Shown piece by piece: positions 8,551 to 17,801 of a DNA stretch of 64,000 bases (within the stretch, counting starts at the first letter, position 1; each line of letters begins with the position of its first letter). Where the stretch lies: contig OZ255841.1 of assembly GCA_965277835.1 (NCBI GenBank), positions 2,046,001 through 2,110,000 on the forward strand, read 5' to 3'. Below the pieces are notes generated by a model, which had not been told where the DNA came from, ran no database searches, and was given only the letters and a program-made list of their open reading frames with translations. Position numbers and translations under genes: made by a program. The DNA is from Arcticimaribacter sp965277835 (lineage in GTDB: Bacteria; Bacteroidota; Bacteroidia; Flavobacteriales; Flavobacteriaceae).

Positions 8551-9388
8551 GGTATTAGACAGCGGATTTTACACTACAATTCAAGATGAAGGACGTTTTG
8601 GATACCGCCATTTGGGTATCCCAGTTTCGGGGGCTATGGATAAAAAAGCCTTTGGTTTAGCTCAAATTTTATTTGGAATTAAAAGCTGTAATTCTATAAT
8701 AGAATGTGCTATGATAGGGCCTATTTTATTATTTCACAAACCTTGTAGTTTTGTATTGACAGGGGCTAAAATGGAAGCGTGGTTGAATGATAGAACGATT
8801 GAAAATAATACTATAGTTTTTGCAAAAGCAGGAGATACGTTAAAACTTCGAAAAGCATTAAAAGGTATGCGCACGTATATTAAAATAGGTGGCGTATTGC
8901 AAATTCCTAGTAGGTTAGGTAGCACTTCTTTTTTTAAACCAATAACGCCTTCTCCCATACTTAAAAAGGGGAACACGATTGAGTGGAATGATGAGAAAAG
9001 CAGTTATATACCCCAAAATGCGAAGATACGTTGGGACGACTCTTATTTGACCAACCCAATACTTGATGTTGATTTAGGTCCAGAAATAGATTGTTTAAAT
9101 GTAGAGGTTAGACAATTATTATTAAATAGCGAACTAACTATCGAAAGTCATAATAGAATGGGATATAGAATACCAACTCCTTTTGAGATGAAACCTACGG
9201 GTATGTTGAGTTGTGCTGTTCAACCAGGTACAGTGCAAATGACACCCTCGGGGACGCTTATAGTTGTGGGTTTCGACGGGCAGGTCTCTGGCGGATATCC
9301 TAGGGTTTTTCAGCTTACTACAGAGGCTTTGTCTCAACTAGTTCAAAAAAAAGAAAGAGATAGGATTTCTTTTAGGATTAGGACGTGA
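8543..9388 (+). CDS. pxpC: 5-oxoprolinase subunit C (KipA/AHS2 family)
   Basis: 281 residues with the AHS2 (biotin-dependent carboxyltransferase-like) domain. The N-terminal signature is TTIQDEGRFGYRHLGIPVSG followed by AMD. Further family segments are FVLTGAKMEAWLND, MRTYIKIGGVL and, near the end, TPSGTLIVVGFDGQVSGGYPR, which corresponds to the conserved QxxGGYP motif. It completes PxpABC and ends the operon. No clear terminator hairpin follows. About 170 AT-rich bases separate it from the next gene, in which I see nothing distinct. Confidence 0.93.
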   Translation: MVEVLDSGFYTTIQDEGRFGYRHLGIPVSGAMDKKAFGLAQILFGIKSCNSIIECAMIGPILLFHKPCSFVLTGAKMEAWLNDRTIENNTIVFAKAGDTLKLRKALKGMRTYIKIGGVLQIPSRLGSTSFFKPITPSPILKKGNTIEWNDEKSSYIPQNAKIRWDDSYLTNPILDVDLGPEIDCLNVEVRQLLLNSELTIESHNRMGYRIPTPFEMKPTGMLSCAVQPGTVQMTPSGTLIVVGFDGQVSGGYPRVFQLTTEALSQLVQKKERDRISFRIRT

Positions 9389-9562
9389 GTTATATTTTGA
9401 TGATAAGGTGAAACTCAATACAACAATTTGCTAAAAAGTAATTTGGTTACAATCTATTTGTTTTTTTTGATTTTATATATAACTTTATTATAAGTATTCA
9501 AAAATTTAGAGCGTAAATGCGTTAGGTAAAATTAGAATTATGTGAATTAAAAATTAAAAGCT

Positions 9563-10108
9563 ATGGAAACAAGTATAGTAACTATATTATTGACTTCTGG
9601 AGTTATTGCTTCAGTATTAACTTCTATTTTCGGATTAATAACTTCTAACAATGCAAATAAACGGCTTAAATCAATTGAAGAATTTAAAGCAAATAATTCA
9701 ATTCAGACATTTAGATATACAAGTTTATATAATATAAATATCGATTTAAATGAATTACCAGCCATTAGCTATAATTACTTAGAAGAAAACAAAGATGGCA
9801 AATTTGAACAAAATAAGGAATTACTTAAAAAAGTCATTTCAAAACAAAGTGATAGATACTATATTTGGATTAAGATTTATTTTAAAGCAAAGCCATTGTT
9901 GAATCAATCATATCTGGAGAAGGTTGAGAATTTGATTAATCAGGAAAAAGAAGAAAGTAAATTAATCGTAGCATCTTTATATGGAGACGTAAAAAATCAA
10001 AGCGATTTAAACAAATTATTTTTAATAAGACAGGATGTTGAAAAATGCCTTCAAGAATCTATTGTAAATCAGTTGGAAAACTTAATAAAAGCACCTAACA
10101 ATGTATAA
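9563..10108 (+). CDS. Unknown protein with one N-terminal membrane segment
   Basis: 181 residues. Residues 5-27 (VTILLTSGVIASVLTSIFGLI) form a single hydrophobic anchor. The rest is hydrophilic and predicted mostly helical, rich in Lys, Glu and Asn, with several amphipathic stretches (KRLKSIEEFK, YLEKVENLINQEKEESKLIV, FLIRQDVEKCLQESIVNQLENLI). I do not recognise a family. The coding stretch is free of stops and begins with ATG after an AT-rich spacer. It stands alone between pxpC and the divergent nitroreductase. It is likely a real but accessory gene, of the sort that differs between strains. Confidence 0.55.
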   Translation: METSIVTILLTSGVIASVLTSIFGLITSNNANKRLKSIEEFKANNSIQTFRYTSLYNINIDLNELPAISYNYLEENKDGKFEQNKELLKKVISKQSDRYYIWIKIYFKAKPLLNQSYLEKVENLINQEKEESKLIVASLYGDVKNQSDLNKLFLIRQDVEKCLQESIVNQLENLIKAPNNV

Positions 10109-10312
10109 AAAAATAGTTAAGATAGTAGTAAATTAAAGAGTTGTAGTCGCTTCAACTTTCTTGTAACTTGACAAGCGAGCATTAAGCCCGAAATTTTCTT
10201 ATATATGTCCCGTCCAAATATATTTTAATACTCCTATTAGTAGGGTTTAAATCATAACATAGCGTATACTTCCTTGGATGGTATACACTTTATTATTCCA
10301 AAATATACGGAT

Positions 10313-11041
10313 TTATTCTTGACGATACACGTCTTCAAAAGGCACTCTAAACCGAGGTCCATATACCCCATTTTTTGCACGCTGTCCGCACCCTATTATC
10401 ATACTTATTTCTGCTTTTTTTGGTAAGCCCAAAATCTTTTTAACGCGTACCGAGTCAAATCCCTCCATAGGGCAAGTGTCATAGCCCCGACCCGCCATAG
10501 AAATCATAAATGTTTGCGCAGCTAAGGCAGTACTTTTTTGAGCCACTATTCTCAAATCACTTGCACTTAACTCTCGATATACAGGTTTAGAAAAACCTTT
10601 AATTGAAGTAGAAAGTTTTTTGAGTACCCCTAAAATTCCAAAAAAATCTTTGTAGAGTAGGGGGATAGTTTTCTCATAATAATTTAAAGACATTTTTTCT
10701 TTCTTAGCATCTCTATTTTTTTGGGCTTCAAACTGACGTTTTAAAAAACTTAAATTAGACTGCACTCTATGCTTCCATAAATCTTTTCTGACCACAGGGA
10801 TTACTAATTGTAATGCGGTTGACGCAGCAGGTTGCCCAAAACAAGCTGTCGCTATTTTTTTAAGGGTCTCAGGGTTTGTTATATGGTAAAATTCCCACAA
10901 TTGTAGGTTACTACTCGAAGGAGCAAGTGTAGCTTCTTTTATACAATCTTTTACTATATTAGTTTCGATAGGCTGTTCAGTATCGTATATTCTAACTGAA
11001 CGCCTAAACTCAATTGCTTCACTGACTGTTTTTTGACTCAT
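10313..11041 (-). CDS. Nitroreductase-family FMN oxidoreductase
   Basis: 242 residues. The N-terminal FMN-binding signature SEAIEFRRSVRIYD and APSSSNLQLWEFYH fit the nitroreductase fold. The C-terminal part carries GYDTCPMEGFDSVRVKKILGLP and IIGCGQRAKNGVYGPRFR, whose arginines normally bind the FMN phosphate. The protein is somewhat longer than the usual 200-220 residues because of an insertion rich in Lys (about 105-145). Members reduce nitroaromatics, quinones or flavins using NAD(P)H; the true substrate is unknown. It is a single-gene unit on the minus strand, and the next gene is divergent. Confidence 0.88.
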   Translation of the reverse strand: MSQKTVSEAIEFRRSVRIYDTEQPIETNIVKDCIKEATLAPSSSNLQLWEFYHITNPETLKKIATACFGQPAASTALQLVIPVVRKDLWKHRVQSNLSFLKRQFEAQKNRDAKKEKMSLNYYEKTIPLLYKDFFGILGVLKKLSTSIKGFSKPVYRELSASDLRIVAQKSTALAAQTFMISMAGRGYDTCPMEGFDSVRVKKILGLPKKAEISMIIGCGQRAKNGVYGPRFRVPFEDVYRQE

Positions 11042-11345
11042 TATTTTTTTATAAAAGTAAATGCTTTAATTGATTTGGAAAAATTTTTATTCGCATGACA
11101 ATATAATTAAACCTAGTTGTATTTAGAGTAAAGTTAATTTTAATGCTGTTTTATCCTCCTGTTAAACACAAAGTTAATGGAATAGACTTAATAAGCATTC
11201 ATAAATTAAAGTTGATTGGGAATATAAAAAAATAAAGTACTTTTAATTAAAATTTCAGATTTAGTATAAATAAAAAACAATGAAAACTGAATGGATTTTG
11301 CACCTATCAGTGTTATATCTCAGCTACTAAAAAATATTAATTAAA

Positions 11346-12047
11346 ATGATAAGTAAAAAAGTTAGCAATGTATCGGAAGCATTACAAGGCGTAGAAAACA
11401 ATATGACGTTATTACTTGGTGGTTTTGGTTTATGTGGAATCCCAGAAAATTCTATTGCTGAACTTGTTCGCAAAGATGTGACGGGGCTTACTTGCATATC
11501 CAATAATGCTGGAGTCGATGATTTTGGTTTAGGTCTTTTGTTGCAAAAAAAACAAATTAAAAAAATGATATCTTCTTATGTTGGGGAGAATGCTGAGTTC
11601 GAACGTCAAATGCTAAGTGGTGAGTTAGATGTTGAACTTATTCCGCAAGGTACTTTGGCAGAGCGTGCAAGAGCTGCACAAGGAGGTTTTCCTGCTTTTT
11701 TTACACCCGCAGGAGTTGGAACAGAAGTTGCCGAAGGAAAAGAAACTAGAGAATTTAATGGGAAAATGTATGTACTCGAAAAAGCATTTGAAGCTGATTT
11801 TGCGTTTATAAAAGCTTGGAAAGGTGACGACACAGGAAATTTAATTTTTAAAGGGACTGCCAGAAATTTTAACCCAAATATGTGCGGTGCAGCAAAAATA
11901 ACAGTTGTAGAAGTAGAAGAATTAGTCCCTATAGGAAGCCTTGACCCGAATCAAATTCATGTTCCTGGGGTTTTTGTACAGCGCATATTTCAGGGGAATT
12001 CATATGAAAAAAGAATTGAACAACGCACTGTACGCCCAAAACCTTAA
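11346..12047 (+). CDS. scoA: 3-oxoacid CoA-transferase subunit A, without the usual subunit B beside it
   Basis: 233 residues, full length for the alpha subunit. It has the glycine-rich N-terminal motif TLLLGGFGLCGIPE. GENAEFERQMLSGELDVELIPQGTLAERARA-type sequence and FTPAGVGT, typical of SCOT A subunits, follow. It moves CoA from succinyl-CoA to acetoacetate in ketone-body or butyrate/amino-acid breakdown. The catalytic glutamate is on the B subunit. In most genomes, including most flavobacteria, scoB follows immediately. Here a 125-base AT-rich gap leads instead to the giant repeat lipoprotein, and no scoB is found anywhere in the window. The gene is intact, so it must pair with a distant scoB or be idle. 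Confidence 0.88.
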   Translation: MISKKVSNVSEALQGVENNMTLLLGGFGLCGIPENSIAELVRKDVTGLTCISNNAGVDDFGLGLLLQKKQIKKMISSYVGENAEFERQMLSGELDVELIPQGTLAERARAAQGGFPAFFTPAGVGTEVAEGKETREFNGKMYVLEKAFEADFAFIKAWKGDDTGNLIFKGTARNFNPNMCGAAKITVVEVEELVPIGSLDPNQIHVPGVFVQRIFQGNSYEKRIEQRTVRPKP

Positions 12048-12110
12048 TTTTTTTTTGAGAAATTAAAAAAAAAACTAAAATAACAGCTTATATTTATACA
12101 TTATAAATCA

Positions 12111-12118
12111 TAGATTTG
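12111..12118 (+). promoter_or_regulatory. Possible -7 promoter element of the giant repeat lipoprotein gene
   Basis: TAGATTTG matches the Bacteroidetes -7 consensus TAnnTTTG and lies 53 bases upstream of the ATG at 12172. No good TTG -33 element is seen at the right distance, so confidence is modest. If it is used, the giant lipoprotein gene has its own promoter and is independent of scoA. Confidence 0.35.
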
Positions 12119-12171
12119 TACGACTTTTGTGTCCAGGTATTAAAACATTATTTAACTTAATTATATAGATT

Positions 12172-15100
12172 ATGAATTATAGTAAAAGCAACTTAACAGC
12201 AAAACTTAAAAGCAATTTAGCATTAAGAAAAGTAATATTATTATTTGCTTTTATTGTTCTTTCATGTTCTAAGGATGCGGTAGAGACAACTCCTCCTGCT
12301 GTGACCAAATTTCAAGTTACTGTTGCTAGTCAAGATGACAGCAAAGGTTCTGTATCTACTACAGGTGGGTCTTTTGAGTCTGGTAGTGACGTTACTATTA
12401 CCGCTACCCCTAAAGACGGTTTTCAGTTTACAGGATGGACAGGAGGTGCATCGGGAGATGCTAATCCTTTAACAATCAAAGTTTCTGAAAACGCTAATAT
12501 CACAGCTACTTTTGATGTAATTAAATATACGTTGAATGTCAATGTTATAGGAAACGGTACAGTTACCCAACAAAGTTCATCTACTACAACTACGGAAGAA
12601 TATAATGCAGGCGACGTTGTGCGCCTTAGTGCAGCTGCAGACGATGGATGGTTGTTTTATACTTGGAGTGGTTCTTCTACTGGCACAACCAATGCACTTG
12701 ATATAACCATTGATAGCTCAAAAACAATAACGGCTACTTTTGAAGAAAAAATAGTAGATATTGTAGCTAATGGTCTTTCAGATATAATAGGCGAATGGAT
12801 AATACGAACCCCTAACACTGAAGCACGAGGCGATAATTACTTACAATGTCAAATGACAAAAGTTACGTTTAGAACCGACGGCACGTTTACGCTTACGTTT
12901 AATAATCTGGTAGCAATTAACGGTAGATTCAATCTTCAAAGAGGTGCAGATGCCTCTTTTGGTGTGTTTTTAACCGTAGGCACCTTAAACTATGGTACCT
13001 TAAAAAGTTTAACGCTCACTAGGAATTATATTAGTTTTGTGTTTCAATCGTCTGAATGTACTGAGTCTAAACTTGTTGCAGGCGATAGGAACAAAGGCTA
13101 TGTTGAGAGCGAAGATCCTAACACAACCCCGCCTGTAAGTGGTGTTTGTAAAGTATCTACATCCTTAGTAGATGGGCCACAAACGCAAACTGTAACGCAG
13201 ACCAATGCTATTAAAACAGTGTCATATTCTTTTAGTACTACGTGTAGTGATTCATTAACCGCTTCTGCCTCTGGTTTACCTACAGGCGTTACTATGAGTT
13301 TTAGTAACAACAAAGCTGTAGTTAGTGGAACGCCATCTGCTGCTATTTCGGGTACTTATAACTACGCTATTACAGCAAAAAGTAGTAGCGCATCGACTAC
13401 TATAGCAGGTGTTATTATTGTAAATGAGCGGTGTAAGATTTTAGGATCACTAAGTAGTGGCCCTCAAAGTCAAACGGTAACTGAGTCCACTGCAATTAGT
13501 ACAGTTACCTATACGTTTAAAGAATGTAGCAACCCTCTTTCTGCTTCAGTGACTGGATTACCTGCAGGTGTTACGATGAACTTTAGTAACAACCAAGCTG
13601 TTATTAGTGGTACACCAACAACTAAGGCAGGAGGTAGTTTTAATTATGCAATAACAGTAACTGATAATAATGTAGCATCAACTACTATTTCGGGTAGTAT
13701 AAAGGTAAACTCAGTTTGCCCAATTTCAGGAACACTAACTAGTGGGTCTCAAAGCCAGACTGCAACCCAAACGTCTGATATTAGTGCAGTTACCTATACC
13801 TTTACGTCGGCATGTGGAAGAACATTAACCGCTACTGCTACGGGACTACCTGCGGGAGTTACAATGAACTTTAGTAATAACAAAGCTGTAGTTAGTGGTG
13901 TTCCATTAACAAGCAATACACCAGGGACTTATAACTATAGTATTACAGTACAAGACTCATCTAATGTAGCAACTACTGTTACAGGGTCTGTTATAGTGAC
14001 TCTTTTACCTTTACCTCCTTGCTCTATTTCGGGGGCATTAAGTAACGGTCCAAGTAGTCAAACCGTAACCCAAACCAATAATATTACTCCTGTTACACAT
14101 TCGTTTAGCGCGTGCTTTGGAGCGTTAACAACGAGAGCAATTGACTTACCTCCAGGAGTTACGATGTCGTTTAACGCTTTGTTTAATCAAGCTGTTATTA
14201 GTGGAGCACCAAATAGAACTGCTGCTGGGACGTATAACTATAGTATTATAGCAAACGACTCGTCTGGTACAACTACGGTTACAGGACGTATAGATATAAT
14301 TGCGTGTGCGGTTACTGGAAACCGAACTACTGGAGCACAAACACAAACCGCCACACAAAGTCTTGCAATTACGCCTATTACATATAGATTTAATTCTATT
14401 TGTAACCTCCCATTAACACATACCTTAACAGGCTCTTTACCTACAGGACTTACATCGAGCTTTAATAATAATCAGTTTGTAATTAGCGGAACGCCAACAA
14501 CTGCTGCTGCTGGGCGTTTGTATAACTATAGTGTTGCCGTAACCGATGGTGTTACGTCGACTACTGTGGCTGGTGCTATCGATTTAATTGCGTGTACGGT
14601 TACAGGAAATCGAACTACTGGAGCACAAACACAAATCGCCACACAAACGCTTGCCATTACGCCTGTGGTATATACGTTTAATTCTAATTGTGGTAAATCG
14701 TTAACTGTTACCAATAGCAATTTACCGACAGGAGTTACGGCTACTCTTGCAGGAAACAGAGTAACTGTAAGCGGTACACCATTAATAACTGCTGCACCGA
14801 GAGTTTATAACTACGGCATTACCGTAAGCGATGGTGCTACATCAACTACGCTAACTGGAGCTATTCAATTAGTTCCTTGCGCAATTAGATGGGGATTAAG
14901 CCCTACTAGTGCAGGGATGCAAACCCAAGTGGCAACACCAACCCTAGCAATTTCTACAATTACATATAATCTTTCGTCCGATTGTGGTAGTACATTTACT
15001 ATATCATCTACTATGGGTCTCCCTACAGGAGTTTCGTCAAGGATTTTGGGTAATACATTAACTATATCTGGAGTACCATCAGCTAATATGGCAGGTTCTT

Positions 15101-16731
15101 ATGACTATAGAGTAACCGTATCTAATGGTACTACATCGACTATTGTAACAGGACGTATTACTGTAAATGCAGCTTGTATGGTTACAGGAATGATAACTTC
15201 TAATCAAACAATAAACGCGACACAAACACTTGCAATTAACACGACACTAAATCATAGTCTTAGGTCTAATTGTGGTAAAACATTGACAGTATCATCTACT
15301 AATGGTCTTCCTGCAGGGGTTACTGTGGGTGCTCTTACTGGCACTACACTAGCGATAAGCGGTACACCGTCAATAACTGTTGCTGCGAGAACATATAATT
15401 ACAATATTGTCGTAAGCGACGGTGTTACAGGAACTACATTGACTGGAGCTATCAATTTAAATACTTGCGCAGTTAGATGGGGACTAAGCCCTACTAGTAC
15501 AGGGATGCAAACCCAAGTGGCAACACCAACCATAGCAATTCCTACAATTACATATAACCTTTCGTCCGATTGTGGTAGTACATTTACTATATCATCTACT
15601 ATGGGTCTCCCTACAGGAGTTTCGGCAAATATTTTGGGTAATGCATTAACCATATCTGGAGTACCATCATCAGCTAATATGGCAGGTGCTTATAACTATA
15701 GAGTTACCGTATCTAATGGTACTACATCGACTATTGTGACAGGAGTTATTAACCTAATAGCTTGTAGGGTTACAGGAATGCTAACTAGTGGAGCTCAAAC
15801 CCAAACCGCCACACGAACGCTTGCCATTACGCCTGCGGTATATACGTTTAATTCTAGTTGTGCTAGAACGTTAACAGCGACCAATACTGGGTTACCAACA
15901 GGAGTTACGGCTGCTCTTACAGGGAATAGAGTAACTGTAAGCGGTACACCACCAACAACTGCTGCTACAGGTACGTATAACTATAGGCTTACCGTAAGCG
16001 ATGGTGTTACAGGAACTACGGTCAATGGCGTTATCAATTTAAATGCTTGTGGAATTAGAGGCAGACTAAGTACTACTAGCGCTATAGCGCAAACAGCAGT
16101 CGTAACACGAGCGAGTGTGGTGCAAACTACATATGATTTTGACTTTAATTGTAATTCTAGCCCTAGCCCTAGACCATTGACTTTTGTGTCTCTTAACGGC
16201 CCTTCTTGGATTACTACTAGCACGATACCAGCTGCAAACACTCTTCCTTCTAATCAACCTAGAGGATTTTTCTCAGTAGTTCTACAGGCAGCACCAGTAG
16301 GATCAACTCCTGTGGGTAATTATCCCTACACGATTACCGTAACGGATGGGGTTAAACCAATATCCGTCACAGGGACTATTGTTGTGATTGTGCCTTGTAC
16401 TTCTGCCCCAACACTTATTTCATCACTAACTAGTGGGACTGGGAGTACAACTCAAGTTATAAACCGAGGATTTCCTATGATCCCTACTGAATTTGCCATT
16501 AGTGCGTCTTGTGGGCCTCCACCTGTATCAAGTACTTTAACAGCTACTATTTATATGGGACGAGTAGCACCTCGAGGTATTACGCCAAGTTTTACGGCTG
16601 ATGGTAAATTACGTGTAAGCGGAACAATAGATGCCAATGCTAATTTTGGTCGTTATATCTACATCTATGAGATAACTGGTGCTGGTTTTAATCCAGTTAC
16701 GGTTACTGGAAATATCGAAGCACTACGATAA
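12172..16731 (+). CDS. Giant surface lipoprotein: two InlB-type repeats plus about 12 cysteine-paired Ig-like repeats
   Basis: 1519 residues. A lipoprotein signal ends in VLSC with Cys32, followed by SKD, which resembles the surface-export signal of Bacteroidetes lipoproteins. Residues about 47-193 are two divergent InlB-type B repeats (GFQFTGWTGG, GWLFYTWSGS). Residues about 195-315 are a beta-rich domain opening with IIGEWII, perhaps lipocalin-like. From about 325 to the end run roughly 12 repeats of 90-105 residues. Each begins with a Cys, has a second Cys about 30-40 residues later, and carries LPxGVT, VSGTP and YNYxITV motifs of putative Ig (He_PIG) domains. Repeats 7 and 9 are nearly identical in DNA. 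There is no type IX secretion tail. It is likely a stalk- or adhesin-like surface protein; the ligand is unknown. Confidence 0.85.
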   Translation: MNYSKSNLTAKLKSNLALRKVILLFAFIVLSCSKDAVETTPPAVTKFQVTVASQDDSKGSVSTTGGSFESGSDVTITATPKDGFQFTGWTGGASGDANPLTIKVSENANITATFDVIKYTLNVNVIGNGTVTQQSSSTTTTEEYNAGDVVRLSAAADDGWLFYTWSGSSTGTTNALDITIDSSKTITATFEEKIVDIVANGLSDIIGEWIIRTPNTEARGDNYLQCQMTKVTFRTDGTFTLTFNNLVAINGRFNLQRGADASFGVFLTVGTLNYGTLKSLTLTRNYISFVFQSSECTESKLVAGDRNKGYVESEDPNTTPPVSGVCKVSTSLVDGPQTQTVTQTNAIKTVSYSFSTTCSDSLTASASGLPTGVTMSFSNNKAVVSGTPSAAISGTYNYAITAKSSSASTTIAGVIIVNERCKILGSLSSGPQSQTVTESTAISTVTYTFKECSNPLSASVTGLPAGVTMNFSNNQAVISGTPTTKAGGSFNYAITVTDNNVASTTISGSIKVNSVCPISGTLTSGSQSQTATQTSDISAVTYTFTSACGRTLTATATGLPAGVTMNFSNNKAVVSGVPLTSNTPGTYNYSITVQDSSNVATTVTGSVIVTLLPLPPCSISGALSNGPSSQTVTQTNNITPVTHSFSACFGALTTRAIDLPPGVTMSFNALFNQAVISGAPNRTAAGTYNYSIIANDSSGTTTVTGRIDIIACAVTGNRTTGAQTQTATQSLAITPITYRFNSICNLPLTHTLTGSLPTGLTSSFNNNQFVISGTPTTAAAGRLYNYSVAVTDGVTSTTVAGAIDLIACTVTGNRTTGAQTQIATQTLAITPVVYTFNSNCGKSLTVTNSNLPTGVTATLAGNRVTVSGTPLITAAPRVYNYGITVSDGATSTTLTGAIQLVPCAIRWGLSPTSAGMQTQVATPTLAISTITYNLSSDCGSTFTISSTMGLPTGVSSRILGNTLTISGVPSANMAGSYDYRVTVSNGTTSTIVTGRITVNAACMVTGMITSNQTINATQTLAINTTLNHSLRSNCGKTLTVSSTNGLPAGVTVGALTGTTLAISGTPSITVAARTYNYNIVVSDGVTGTTLTGAINLNTCAVRWGLSPTSTGMQTQVATPTIAIPTITYNLSSDCGSTFTISSTMGLPTGVSANILGNALTISGVPSSANMAGAYNYRVTVSNGTTSTIVTGVINLIACRVTGMLTSGAQTQTATRTLAITPAVYTFNSSCARTLTATNTGLPTGVTAALTGNRVTVSGTPPTTAATGTYNYRLTVSDGVTGTTVNGVINLNACGIRGRLSTTSAIAQTAVVTRASVVQTTYDFDFNCNSSPSPRPLTFVSLNGPSWITTSTIPAANTLPSNQPRGFFSVVLQAAPVGSTPVGNYPYTITVTDGVKPISVTGTIVVIVPCTSAPTLISSLTSGTGSTTQVINRGFPMIPTEFAISASCGPPPVSSTLTATIYMGRVAPRGITPSFTADGKLRVSGTIDANANFGRYIYIYEITGAGFNPVTVTGNIEALR
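14878..15174 (+). repeat. Ig-like repeat 7, first copy of a recent internal duplication
   Basis: This stretch (C-A-I-R-W-G-L-S-P to the next repeat) matches 15466-15762 almost base for base over about 290 bases, including a shared CGSTFTISSTMGLPTGVS segment. Differences are scattered single bases and one extra codon (an added Ser) in the second copy. The two copies are 588 bases apart, exactly two repeat units, and repeats 6 and 10 are also close. This points to duplication of a two-repeat block by unequal recombination. Confidence 0.8.
15466..15762 (+). repeat. Ig-like repeat 9, second copy of the internal duplication
   Basis: Near-identical partner of 14878-15174, at the same position in the repeat unit and in the same frame. 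The extra codon at about 15668 keeps the reading frame. High DNA identity inside an otherwise diverged repeat tract marks the most recent expansion of this gene. Confidence 0.8.
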
Positions 16732-16755
16732 ATACCCTTCACATTACACCCATTA

Positions 16756-16775
16756 CAGGCACCACAAGGTGCCTG
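16756..16775 (+). terminator. Hairpin after the giant lipoprotein gene
   Basis: A perfect 8-base stem, CAGGCACC/GGTGCCTG, with loop ACAA starts 25 bases after the stop codon. There is no T-run behind it, so it may be an RNA-stabilising 3' end hairpin rather than a classical terminator. A second, weaker stem follows about 20 bases later. Confidence 0.5.
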
Positions 16776-17281
16776 TTGGTGTTGTGCATACAGTAGCCTA
16801 CAAAAAGGCTATTAGAGTTTAATATTGGGTATAGTATAAGTTTTTTCTAAGGGATTCTTTTTTTAATGTGGGTATATGTCTAAAAGTGCTGTTTTGCACA
16901 ATATGTGTTAATAATAGGTTGTCAAAAAGCAGGCGTGTTATCAACTTTGTGTGTGTGTATAACCCAAACTTATTGTGGTGTTTTAAATTTTAGTGCATTT
17001 GCTCTTGTCGGTTTTTTTGGGGTTAGTTAAAACCAAAGCGTAACCAAAACATAACCAAAAAAAACGGCTAAAAAAATAACCCAGTAATAAACCCAGTTTA
17101 GTTTAGATTTTCGTTTGGTTTAGGCGTAGAGCATCACGGCTAAAACCAGTAATATCAATAGATAGCGCTATAGCGTAGCCTTGTACAGAAAACCTAATAA
17201 CCCAAAAATGTAAACCCAAAAAACCCACCTTATAAAAGAAAAGAAAATAAAAGAAAGTAAAATAAACCAAGTCGTAACCTA

Positions 17282-17329
17282 ATGTAAATGTTAATGTAAA
17301 TGAGAATGTAAATGTAAATGTAAATGAAA
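17282..17329 (+). repeat. Array of eight ATGTAA-type hexamers
   Basis: Eight consecutive six-base units read ATGTAA, ATGTTA, ATGTAA, ATGAGA, ATGTAA, ATGTAA, ATGTAA, ATGAAA. On the minus strand they would encode a His-Leu repeat in a short open frame, but that frame lacks coding character. The array looks like a simple-sequence tract prone to copy-number change. Confidence 0.8.
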
Positions 17330-17793
17330 CATACCCCTACCAGCTAAACCACACTTAGAAAAACAAAAAACAGTAGTTGCGGTTTTTTCTGGGCACTCGG
17401 TGAGGCGAACGCTAGTTTTTGTGCTTAAATTTGTGCATTGGTTCTTTGACATTTCGATACTACTCAACCCCACATTAACAGACGGTTGCTAAAGCACCGA
17501 CTAAGAGCTCAGCAAGTGCCACCGCAATATCCCTGTTTGGTGTGTGTTAGGTTTTGCATTAATTTTTTATGCGTATTTTTCATCACGTTACACGCAGGTT
17601 TTACCTTTTCACAGACAGAGGTCTTGTGTTAGCCGCTTATTTTATACAGACAAATTTAATGTGAATAACAAAAGTTGAACATTGGTTATTTATGTAGTTT
17701 AATTGTATGTTTTACAGTATATTATATAATATTTTTACATTTGAACTTAGGGCGTATTTTAAAAATTTAGATAAATTTTATTTCAAGTTTTTT

Positions 17794-17801
17794 TAATTTT
17801 G
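17794..17801 (+). promoter_or_regulatory. Possible -7 promoter element for the ilv operon
   Basis: TAATTTTG fits TAnnTTTG and lies 19 bases before the ilvD ATG, which would leave a very short leader. No clear TTG -33 element is present. The transcription start could also lie further upstream in the gene-free stretch. Confidence 0.3.

Noticed and set aside
11280..11330. A 16-codon frame (MKTEWILHLSVLYLSY) before scoA
   Set aside because: Too short and without any support; expected by chance in AT-rich spacer.
12048..12171. A scoB remnant or frameshifted start after scoA
   Set aside because: All frames are short and AT-rich with no B-subunit-like sequence, so there is no pseudogene here.
13130..16720. 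Regular DNA repeats that could suggest a CRISPR or satellite array
   Set aside because: The repeats are about 290 bases long, coding, diverged and in frame throughout. They are protein-domain repeats.
17291..17473. A 60-residue open frame on the minus strand with a His-Leu repeat tail
   Set aside because: The tail is only the translation of the ATGTAA hexamer array. The rest has no recognisable domain, and nothing else supports coding.
17707..17796. A 29-residue frame upstream of ilvD, tested as an attenuator leader peptide
   Set aside because: It is rich in Phe and Tyr, not in Ile, Val or Leu, has no following terminator/antiterminator pair, and lies upstream of the more likely promoter.
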